DNA of 64,000 bases from the NCBI RefSeq assembly GCF_016907085.1, contig NZ_JAFBBJ010000001.1, forward strand, positions 186,001-250,000. The letters run 5' to 3'. A model generated the notes under the pieces. That model did not search any database, was not told where the DNA came from, and was given only the letters and a program-made list of their open reading frames with translations. Below are positions 53,381 through 61,100 of the stretch, one piece after another; within the stretch, counting starts at the first letter, position 1, and each line of letters opens with the position of its first letter. The stretch comes from Clavibacter michiganensis. Its GTDB lineage: Bacteria > Actinomycetota > Actinomycetes > Actinomycetales > Microbacteriaceae. The translations under genes and the position numbers were made by a program.

Positions 53381-53419
53381 CCACGGAGATCGCCATGACC
53401 GCTTCCGCTTCCGAGCCAC
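53381..53419 (+). repeat. scar copy of the yitT start region
   Basis: This stretch repeats the end of the 5' flank and the first nine codons of the yitT gene (56725-56763): a GGAGA-CGCCATGACC block followed by codons for MTASASEP, with only a few mismatches. After that the two diverge completely. It has no downstream frame and is not a gene. Confidence 0.85.
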
Positions 53420-53645
53420 GGTGGCTTCTGGAATTTGTGGATGCGGCTTCGGGATGAAGGTTCGCGAAGTTACTTTGGGGCAGATGTTAATGATACACAA
53501 AGGCTGATGGAACACACGGAATCTGTTGACGTCTGGCTGGCCTGTCTACATACGGTGGCGGAGCCGAGCTCACTGATGTCCTGGGTAATCGAGCTGCTGT
53601 CCTTCAGGCGAGCCCCTCTGCGCTCTCCTTCGCAATCCTTTTGCG

Positions 53646-54512
53646 ATGCAGTTGGCCCGCGAGTCGGCTATCGTCCTCCGCGGGGTCCTGGCGATCTCTC
53701 CGTGGTCTCTCGTTGCACCGGGCCTGAAGAAATTCAGGCGGGAGCTCTTGGATCGATTGGATGCATTCCTCATTTCGGGTACCTGGAGGTGCAGGAGGCG
53801 TCACCGTCGGGTGACGATTACCACCGAGACCACGCTCTACCCGGGGTGGTTCATAGAGTCCGTCGCTTCGAGGATAATGGCCGGCAGGCTTGCTCGGGTC
53901 GCGAAGACGTTCCCCGCCCTTCGGGCCGCGACGGTCATCGACGCGCGACACTGGGTCTTGCTCCAGCTGGATCGCGAGGACGCGCTTCGCATACGCGACT
54001 CCCTCCTCCTGGAATCGCCTCCGGAGGAGGCACGGGAAATCACGGACCGCTACGTTGAGAAGCTGAGCGAGATGATCGATGTACCCATCCGGAGGAGCGT
54101 TGGCGTAGCGCCTGTCTGGGACGCAACTCCGACATGGCACCTAGGCACGCGACCGCTGCAGTCGCCACCCGAGAGATGCGAAGGGTGCCACGGCGACATC
54201 CTCGTCACGGCGGATCAGGCCGGGGTGCGTGCTCCGGGGCTGGCGGTGTACGACCCGTTCGGTCAGGTCGAGGATCCGACGACGGGTGCGCTGGGCACGT
54301 TTTCGGCGAACCAGTCGGGTCCGGACACGCAGCAGGGCAATGCGGATTACGGGTGGCTGGGTCAGCACCAGAAGCTGTCGGAGCACCTGGGCGGCATCGC
54401 GACGGTGGAGATGGGCGCGAGGCAGTACGTCGCGGCGCTAGGCGGTTCCTGCAGGTGGATCCGGTCGAGGGCGGGACGGATGACGACTACGCGTATCCGA
54501 ACGACCGATTAA
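53646..54512 (+). CDS. chimeric hypothetical open frame running into the RHS core copy
   Basis: A 288-residue open frame. The first about 178 residues (for example ARHWVLLQLDREDALRIRD, EAREITDRYVEKLSEMIDVP) read like a real helical, charged cytosolic protein, possibly a remnant immunity protein. At 54189 it continues in frame into the RHS core copy (GDILVTADQAGVRAPGLAVYD) and then frameshifts to a stop. There is no clear ribosome binding site at the ATG. Upstream, another frame (from about 53435, containing MEHTESVDVWLACLHTVAEP) may be its broken 5' part. It is best seen as recombination debris; expression is doubtful. Confidence 0.4.
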   Translation: MQLARESAIVLRGVLAISPWSLVAPGLKKFRRELLDRLDAFLISGTWRCRRRHRRVTITTETTLYPGWFIESVASRIMAGRLARVAKTFPALRAATVIDARHWVLLQLDREDALRIRDSLLLESPPEEAREITDRYVEKLSEMIDVPIRRSVGVAPVWDATPTWHLGTRPLQSPPERCEGCHGDILVTADQAGVRAPGLAVYDPFGQVEDPTTGALGTFSANQSGPDTQQGNADYGWLGQHQKLSEHLGGIATVEMGARQYVAALGGSCRWIRSRAGRMTTTRIRTTD

Positions 54513-54534
54513 CGCGTTCGACCTGACCGGGCAA
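54189..54534 (+). repeat. RHS core direct repeat, copy 2
   Basis: A 346-bp partner of 51865-52212, about 94 percent identical by hand count, in the same orientation about 2.3 kb downstream. Exchange between the copies would swap the tip of the RHS protein and delete the interval. Confidence 0.9.
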
Positions 54535-54726
54535 TTCGCGTTCCTCGTCCCTATCGCTGTCGTCTTGGCCGTAGCCCTCGGTCTCGCTGTCCTCGCGACG
54601 GCCATTGTTATCGGTGCGTGGTGGATAGGGCAGTAAATCGGTTCCTGGCTTAAAACGACAGCATTCCCTTGGATTCGCCAGGCCTTCAACAAGTCAAAAA
54701 ACCCCAATTCCAACAAGGGGGGACAT

Positions 54727-54978
54727 GTGACCGACGAGGAAGCGGGTGAAGTCGCAAAGAGCAAGGGGTATATCAAGATCAAAGCACGTTCCGGCAAGGG
54801 TCGGGCGATCTTCAAGAAGGGGAAGAACGACTACATCACCTATGATCGTGGAAGTAGCCAGAACGGTGGGCACAACGGCGGCTACTGGAAGAGGGCCACT
54901 TCTGTTGCCGGCCTCAATAGCAAGACCACCCGTGGTGGCACCTGGGACAAATACTTGACCAAGCAGATAGGGGACTGA
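54727..54978 (+). CDS. Ntox21-like toxin domain, possibly separately translated
   Basis: An 83-residue frame from a GTG with an AAGGGGGG site six bases upstream. It ends HNGGYWKRATSVAGLNSK ... GGTWDKYLTKQIGD, a pattern I know from RHS tips of the Ntox21 type (HNGGxWK, GTYDxxLNxIGD), predicted to be RNases. It is in frame with the cassette linker, but separated from it by the TAA at 54634. It could therefore be made as a free cytosolic toxin fragment or be silent. The next gene starts directly after its stop codon, consistent with its immunity gene. Confidence 0.65.
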   Translation: MTDEEAGEVAKSKGYIKIKARSGKGRAIFKKGKNDYITYDRGSSQNGGHNGGYWKRATSVAGLNSKTTRGGTWDKYLTKQIGD

Positions 54979-55557
54979 GTGTCGCGAGACGAACGGTTGG
55001 GGGAATGGCACCTTTGGATTCAGCCCCGGGGGTCGAAGCCCTCATTGATTACCCGCGCGCTGGTGGCGATCTCCGAGCGGCAGAGAGGCACGATTCTATC
55101 CCCCTCGCACGGCACCGTCCTCGTGCTGCGTCGCCATGAAGTGCACGCGATGGTCTGTGCCCTGAGCGATCCTCTGGGCGGTGATCGCGACGATGCAGCT
55201 GACGACGTCCGGATCAGAGTTATTCACGGGGTCGGCGAACGGTTGGAGTCGAGCGCCGGGGATGCGGGCGAGTCTGCCGGGGGTGACTACCCCGCGGCCC
55301 AGATGTTTCCGGCGTACCTGGTCCCGATGCTTGCGAGTCGACGGCTGGCCTCGATCCTCCGGGCGTTCATCAACCGCTTCTCCTTAGGAGACCGAGCGCA
55401 GGTGCTGGACCCGAGCGAAGTGTTCGTCTACATATTCCTGCGCGGATCCGATCTGTCCCTCCGCGATCTCCTGATGTCAACGGATCCTCGCATCGGCAAT
55501 GAGGCACTGCGGGCGGGTCTGATCGAGGATTTTCGGGGATATCTGCATGAATCGTGA
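54979..55557 (+). CDS. candidate immunity protein of the orphan toxin
   Basis: A 192-residue soluble protein that starts with the GTG directly after the toxin stop codon. No family was recognised. It has an N-terminal beta-rich part (WHLWIQPRGSKPSLITRALVA), an acidic central loop (GGDRDDAADDVRIRV) and a helical C-terminus (LASILRAFINRFSLG, IGNEALRAGLIEDFRGYL). It overlaps the next gene by four bases (GTGA at 55554). By position it should neutralise the Ntox21-like domain. Confidence 0.7.
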   Translation: MSRDERLGEWHLWIQPRGSKPSLITRALVAISERQRGTILSPSHGTVLVLRRHEVHAMVCALSDPLGGDRDDAADDVRIRVIHGVGERLESSAGDAGESAGGDYPAAQMFPAYLVPMLASRRLASILRAFINRFSLGDRAQVLDPSEVFVYIFLRGSDLSLRDLLMSTDPRIGNEALRAGLIEDFRGYLHES

Positions 55558-56069
55558 TCGTCTTGTTTCCACTCGATGTCGTGAGGCGACGGGGGGTACC
55601 TCGCATGTGGGTCGCTGACGACGGAGTATTCCACGTCGAGTACCTGTGGGGCGCCCGCGACCTGCTCTCGAACGAGGCGTCGCGCGCCCTGCACCGAGTA
55701 CCAGGCGCCGCGTACCGCGCCCTCATGCGGGACGTGATGGACACGTTCTCCGACGTCTCCGATCATCTGCACGAGGTGACGGGATGGGCCGATCAGGCGT
55801 CCTTCGTCGAGGAGCCCATCCCGGTAGAGCTCCTGGCGCCGATCTCGCGCGCGACGACCTTCATCGAGGTGAGCCACGAGCTGATCCACCTGCCGCACGA
55901 CATCGATCCGCAGTGGCGGCTCGACGCGGCGGGGGTCTGCTGGGACCTCGTCAGCACCGTGGGCCGGGAGCGGCGCGGCGTCGGCTCTCGGCTGCGTCGG
56001 CTCGGTGGCCGCGTCATCTCGCGTCAGCGCGGCCCCCTGCTCAGGCTCGCGCGCAGGCCGCTGTCATGA
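55554..56069 (+). CDS. second immunity-type hypothetical protein
   Basis: A 171-residue protein from a GTG overlapping the previous stop; an ATG at 55605 (MWVADDG) is an alternative start. It is soluble, rich in His and acidic residues in the middle (FSDVSDHLHEVTG, SHELIHLPHDID), with a very basic tail (RRLGGRVISRQRGPLLRLARR). No family was recognised. It is coupled on both sides (GTGA upstream, ATGA downstream), so it belongs to the same immunity operon, perhaps left from another lost toxin cassette. GC content is higher than in its upstream neighbours. Confidence 0.65.
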   Translation: MIVLFPLDVVRRRGVPRMWVADDGVFHVEYLWGARDLLSNEASRALHRVPGAAYRALMRDVMDTFSDVSDHLHEVTGWADQASFVEEPIPVELLAPISRATTFIEVSHELIHLPHDIDPQWRLDAAGVCWDLVSTVGRERRGVGSRLRRLGGRVISRQRGPLLRLARRPLS

Positions 56070-56593
56070 TGCGCCTCTGGCGACGCCGCCCCCGCATCCA
56101 GGTAGAAGTGGAGCCCTACGCCCTCCGCTCCTTCCTCCGCAATCCCGCGGTCCCGCGGTACGAGGACTGGCTGCCGGCCGGGATCGCGGGGCGCATCCGG
56201 CTGCCCGGATACCCGCATCCGTTCGTGATGGCGCGGCGCATGTACGGGGACGACGAGCTCGGTCCCGACGCCTACCGTCTGATGCTCCCCGAGGACGAGC
56301 TGCGGTATGGCGACAGCGAGGACGAGTGGATGGTGTCGATGCCCGAGTCGTCGGTCCTGCCGGGTCCGGAGGGCAGTCTCATCGACGTCGTGACGACCGC
56401 GCTCGACGTCCGGTGGGACGCGTCCCCCGAGGCGTGGGAGGAGGCCAGGGCGTGGTTCGTCCGGCAGTCCGACCTTCGGTGGGGGGCGACGGCGAAGGAG
56501 CGCCGGTCAATCGACTCGATCTTCGGTCGGCGAGGGAAGAACCCGTCCGGGGCGTTCTTCGACGTTGGTCCCTTCGAGGATCCCTACTTCTGA
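56066..56593 (+). CDS. paralogue of the RHS immunity protein
   Basis: A 175-residue soluble protein starting in an ATGA overlap with the previous gene. It aligns along most of its length with the immunity candidate at 52705-53235: EDWLPAGIAGR, MARRMYGDDELG, AYRLMLPEDE, LDVRWDASPEAWEEARAWF and a shared GxFFDVGPFE-type end. Its base composition is chromosome-like, unlike the copy at 52705. It lies next to yitT, the junction whose copy is left as a scar behind the other paralogue, so this is probably the ancestral member. Confidence 0.78.
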   Translation: MMRLWRRRPRIQVEVEPYALRSFLRNPAVPRYEDWLPAGIAGRIRLPGYPHPFVMARRMYGDDELGPDAYRLMLPEDELRYGDSEDEWMVSMPESSVLPGPEGSLIDVVTTALDVRWDASPEAWEEARAWFVRQSDLRWGATAKERRSIDSIFGRRGKNPSGAFFDVGPFEDPYF

Positions 56594-56736
56594 CGTCGGA
56601 GCGTTCGGGCAGCCCGGACCGTGGACCGCGGCAGGATCCCGTCCTCCACCGCCCCGCCGATCCGCCATGCTGTTCCCTGCGCGTGATGCGGCACGACCGC
56701 CCGCGCGGATCCCGTCCCCCCACCCCGGAGACCGCC

Positions 56737-57399
56737 ATGACCGCTTCCGCGTCCGAGCCCCTGCCCACGCCGATCGCCCCCTCGCCCGGCGAGCCGACGA
56801 CCGCGGGCATCCCGCACTCCGTCATCGAGGACGTGCTGGGGATCCTCACCGGCACCTTCGTGGCGTCGTTCGGGCTGTTCCTGCTGCGGGACGCCGGCGC
56901 CGTCACGGGCGGCACGGCGGGTCTCGCGCTGCTCCTGAGCTACACGGGCGTGCTGCCGTTCGGGGTGCTGTTCTTCGTGGTCAACGCGCCGTTCTTCGCG
57001 CTCGCGGTGTGGAAGAAGGGATGGCGTTTCACGATCCGCACGGTCATCTCGGTCGGGCTCGTGTCGCTGTTCTCCTCGCTCCACCCGCTCATGGTCACCG
57101 GGCTCGAGCTGCAGCCGGTCTACGGCGTGCTCGCGGGGAACCTGCTCGTGGGGATCGGGCTGCTGGTGGTCTTCCGGCACGGATCCAGCCTCGGCGGCTT
57201 CAACATCGTCGCGCTCATCGCGCAGGAGCGGTTCGGCTTCCCCGCCGGGTACGCGCAGATGATCCTCGACGTGATCGTGATCCTGCTCGGCCTCACGGTC
57301 GTGCCGGTCGAAGGCGTGGTGTGGTCGGCGCTGGGCGCGGTGCTGCTCAATCTGGTGCTCGCGCTCAACCACCGGCCGGGGCGCTACACCGGGATCTGA
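56737..57399 (+). CDS. YitT family membrane protein
   Basis: A 220-residue protein with about five membrane helices (GILTGTFVASFGLFLL, TGGTAGLALLLSYTGVLPFG, FVVNAPFFALAVW, VYGVLAGNLLVGIGLLVVF, MILDVIVILLGLTVV) and the YitT/DUF161 family signature GSSLGGFNIVALI. Function is unknown; some members resemble small-molecule transporters. The ATG at 56737 is preceded by GGAG. The preceding 143 bp hold no gene. It is convergent with the DUF3817 gene, ten bases away. Confidence 0.88.
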   Translation: MTASASEPLPTPIAPSPGEPTTAGIPHSVIEDVLGILTGTFVASFGLFLLRDAGAVTGGTAGLALLLSYTGVLPFGVLFFVVNAPFFALAVWKKGWRFTIRTVISVGLVSLFSSLHPLMVTGLELQPVYGVLAGNLLVGIGLLVVFRHGSSLGGFNIVALIAQERFGFPAGYAQMILDVIVILLGLTVVPVEGVVWSALGAVLLNLVLALNHRPGRYTGI

Positions 57400-57409
57400 T
57401 CCGCGGCGG

Positions 57410-57925
57410 TCAGGCGCGGGAGGCGGCGTCGCCCGGCGTGGCTCCCGCGGGCGCCCGTCCGTCGACCGCGTCGGCCGGCTGCCGCAGGTACCCGCGGCGA
57501 CGCAGCCCGACCTCGAGCGGCAGGGTCGCGAGCGGCGGGATCGCCGCGACGCCCGCGAGGAGCGCGGGCTTCCACCCCCAGCGGAGGCGGATCGCGGCGA
57601 CGGCCGTGACGATCACGTAGAGGACGAACGCGGCGCCGTGCAGGCGGCCGAAGACGTAGACGCCGAGCTCGGTCGTCTCCGTCACGTACTTGAGGAACAT
57701 GCCCACCAGGAGGCCGGTCCACGTGATCGCCTCGATGATCGCGACGACGGCGAAGAGGCGGCCGAGACGCGACGGGCGGTCGGAGCGGTCGCGCGTGCCG
57801 CGGACGAGCGCGGCGAAGCCGGTGGCCGGCGCGGAGCCGGCAGCGGCGGGGGAGGCGGGCGACCCCGCAGGGCGCGCCCCGGGCTCGGCGGGCGGGGCGG
57901 CGTCGGGGTGCGGGGCGTTCGTCAT
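57410..57925 (-). CDS. DUF3817 domain membrane protein
   Basis: A 171-residue protein with a Pro/Ala-rich N-terminus (about 50 residues) and three membrane helices carrying the DUF3817 pattern: LFAVVAIIEAITWTGLLVGMFLKY, GRLHGAAFVLYVIVTAVAA and LLAGVAAIPPLATLPLEV. The family is conserved in Actinobacteria and of unknown function. The start at 57925 has a GGAAGG site and avoids an arginine-rich extension to 58111. Confidence 0.88.
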   Translation of the reverse strand: MTNAPHPDAAPPAEPGARPAGSPASPAAAGSAPATGFAALVRGTRDRSDRPSRLGRLFAVVAIIEAITWTGLLVGMFLKYVTETTELGVYVFGRLHGAAFVLYVIVTAVAAIRLRWGWKPALLAGVAAIPPLATLPLEVGLRRRGYLRQPADAVDGRAPAGATPGDAASRA

Positions 57926-58188
57926 GGGGCCTTCCGGGGCAGGGGGATCCTCGGGGATCCGACGGGCGGGGCAGGTCGCCGCCCACGGTACGCGGCGCCA
58001 TCGGGTGGGAGCTGTGGGCGGCAGCGGAGGATGGGCGCCGGCATCGTCGGCCGTCGATGCGCCATGTGCATCTCCTGTGAGCCGGGCGTGAGCGGGGTCC
58101 TCACCGGACACGTGTCACGCATCACCGTCGCGGTGTGCAAGCATTTCCACATGAGGTGGAATTCGCCTCGACGATCTGGGGGGATCAA

Positions 58189-61100
58189 TTGGGGGAGCAC
58201 CACTCTGCCGTCCGCCGTGCCTCGACACGGGGGACGCGCACCGCATCTGCACGCGCACGACTCATGGCCGCCATCACGGGGCTCAGCCTCGGGGTGACGC
58301 TGCTCGTCGCCGTAGAGCCGGGCGCCGTTCCGGCCGAGGCCGCGACGACGGGCACCGCTTTGTCGACCGCGCGCGTCATCGCGCCCGGCACGAGCGCCGT
58401 GCAGCCGGCCGCGACCGACGGCGCGCCGACCACCGCGTCGATGATGCGCCTGCTGCAGGCCACCGCGGCCGCCGCGCCGTTCACCGCGACGCCCGCGCCG
58501 GTCATCACCGGCAAGGCCGTCATCGGCCAGCGCCTCGTCGCCACCACCGCGCGGTGGACCCCGGCCGCCACGTCGAGCACGTACGCGTGGCTCGTCGACG
58601 GCGTGCCCGTGAGCGGGCAGACCAGCACTGCGTACACCGTGCGCGCCGCCGACGCGGGATCCGTCATCACGGTCGCCGTGACCGGCAGCCGCTCCGGCTA
58701 CGACACGAGCACGCAGACGAGCGAGCCGACCGCGACCGTCCCGACGCCCGTCGTCGCGCCGTTCACGGCCGCCCCGACGCCCACCATCGCCGGATCCCCG
58801 CAGGTGGGCTTCACGCTCACCGCACGGTCCGGCACCTGGACCCCGTGGCCGACCTTCTCCTACGCCTGGACCCGCGACGGCGTGCTCATCGGCGGGCAGA
58901 CCGGCGTCACCTATCGCGTCACCGAGCAGGACCGCGGCACGGCGCTCGCCGTGACGGTCACCGGCACGAAGACCGGGTACGCGACGACGCCCCGGACGAG
59001 CGACGCGATGACCGTGCCGGGCGCGACGCCGACCCCGACGCCGACCCCGACCGCGGCGCCCACGGCCACGCCGACCGCCGGGCCGACCACCGCGCCGACT
59101 CCGACGCCGACGGTGGCCCCGACGCAGGCGCCGACCCCGACGCCCACCCCGACGGTGGCCCCGACGCAGGCGCCGACCCCGACGCCCACGCCGACGGTCG
59201 CCCCCACCACCGCGCCGACGACGCCGGCCGCTGCGCCGTTCACCGCCGCCGCGACGCCCACCATCGCGGGCACCGCGCGCGTCGGCTTCACCCTGTCCGC
59301 GCGCGCCGGGGTGTGGACCCCGTGGCCCACGTTCTCCTACGCGTGGCTCCGCGACGGCGTCGTGATCGCCGGGCAGACCGGCGTGACCTACCGCGTGCAG
59401 GCCGGGGACGCGGGATCCCGCATCAGCGTCACCGTGACCGGCACGAAGACCGGCTACGCCACGCAGTCGCTGACGAGCGCGGAGCTCCAGGTCCCGGCCG
59501 CGAGCACGCCGACGCCCACCCCGGCGCCGACGACGCCCGCGCCGACCCCGACGCCCACCGCGACGCCGGGCACGCCCACGCCGACCCCGACCCCGACCGC
59601 GACGCCGGGCACGCCGGAGCCGACCCCGACCCCGACGACCCCCGTCCCCACCCCGGAGCCCACCGCTCCGGCCGAGGACGCGCCGTTCTCGGCCGCCGCC
59701 ACCCCGACCATCGCCGGCACCGCCCGCGTCGGCTTCACGCTGTCCGCGCGCGCCGGGGTCTGGACCCCCTGGCCGACCTTCTCCTACCAGTGGACCCGCG
59801 ACGGCGTCGCGATCGACGGCCAGACCGCCGTCACCTACCGCGTGCAGGAGGGCGACCAGGGCGCCACGATCGCCGTGATCGTCACCGGCACGAAGACCGG
59901 GTACGTCACGCAGTCCCTCGCGAGCGACGGCCTCCTCGTGCCGCTGCCCGAGTCGACGCCGGAGCCCACCGTGCCCACGCCGGACCCGACGCCCGCCCCC
60001 GACGTCGCGTTCGAGACCGTCGGCACCCCGTCCATCACCGGCCTCGGCCGCGTGGACTACACGCTCAACGCCAAGTCCGGCACGTGGTCGCCGTGGCCGT
60101 CCTTCTCCTACGCGTGGATGCGCGACGGCGTGGCGCTCCCGGACCAGACAGGCCCGAGCTACCGCGTCGTGGCGAGCGACGTCGGCACGAGCATCTCGGT
60201 CGCCGTCACCGGCACGAAGACCGGGTATGTCACGCAGACGGCGACGAGCCCCGGCGTGGCCGTCGTCGAGACGCCCGTCACGCCGCCGCCGCCCGCGCCG
60301 TCCATCCCGTTCGAGGCGACGACGACGCCCGTGATCCAGGGATCGCCGGTGGCCGGCAGCCCCCTGAGGGTGGACACGCCCGCATGGACGCCGGAGGCCA
60401 CCTCGTACTCGTACGCGTGGGCCCGCGACGGCGTCACCGTGCTCGGCGCCACCGACGCGACGTACGCCGTGCGCCGCGCGGACGCCGGGTCGCGGATCAC
60501 CGTGACCGTCACCGGCACGCGCACGGGCTACAAGGCGACGAGCGTGACGAGCGAGCCGACCGCGGTCGTGGTCGACGCCCTCGACGTGCCGCCCGCGACG
60601 CCCGCCCCGTCACCCGACGACCAGGCGTTCACGGACGCGCCGAGCCCGACCATCACGGGTGACGCGAGCGTCGGATCCACCCTCACGGCCGAGACGCCCG
60701 CGTGGACCCCCGAGGCCACCGCGCTCTCCTACGTGTGGAAGCGCAACGGCGTGGTCGTGCCCGGCCGCACCGCGTCGACCTACGTGCCCGCACCGCGGGA
60801 CGCCGGATCGCAGGTCACCGTGACCGTCACCGGGCGGGCCGACGGGTTCGCCCCGACGTCCCGCACCTCCGTGCCGCGGCAGATCGCGTCGACCGGCGAG
60901 GGCTACGACGTCGTCGTGATCCTTGGCCAGTCGAACGCGCAGGGCGTCGGCACCGGGTGGGATCCCTCGATCGACGTGAGCGTGCCCGGGCTCGACCAGC
61001 TCGCCGGCAGCGGCGCCAAGGCCGGGCAGATCGTGCCCGCCAAGGACTCGCTGAGCCACGTGACCACCTGGACGACGTCCGGCGGCGTGCAGGCCGTCGG

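Larger units (their letters stand above)
54189..54978 (+). pseudogene. displaced RHS C-terminal cassette (orphan toxin tip)
   Basis: The first 346 bp copy the RHS core region (51865-52212). Relative to that copy it has lost one base near 54440 and one near 54505, so the frame shifts twice. After DLTGQ it continues in one frame as a hydrophobic stretch (FLVPIAVVLAVALGLAVLA), meets an in-frame TAA at 54634-54636, then reads on (GSWLKTTAFPWIRQAFNK) into the toxin domain that ends at 54978. The layout core, DLTGQ, hydrophobic linker, toxin is that of an intact alternative RHS tip that has since decayed. It is a typical orphan cassette that could be swapped into the main gene by recombination. Confidence 0.85.

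Noticed and set aside
53604-54140. 178-codon minus-strand frame in the cassette debris
   Set aside because: Pro/Arg-rich, no start signal and no motif; the plus-strand frame there looks more like real protein.
52200-56700. Prophage or insertion sequence as the origin of the island
   Set aside because: No integrase, transposase, terminal inverted repeats or tRNA junction were found; RHS core recombination explains the structure better.
58135-58188. GTG 58135 as the start of the esterase protein
   Set aside because: No ribosome binding site, and the extra 18 residues are not signal-peptide-like; TTG 58189 has a strong site.
59027-59670. Regular repeats that look like a small CRISPR array
   Set aside because: The units are in-frame Pro-Thr linker codons without unique spacers, and no cas genes are near.
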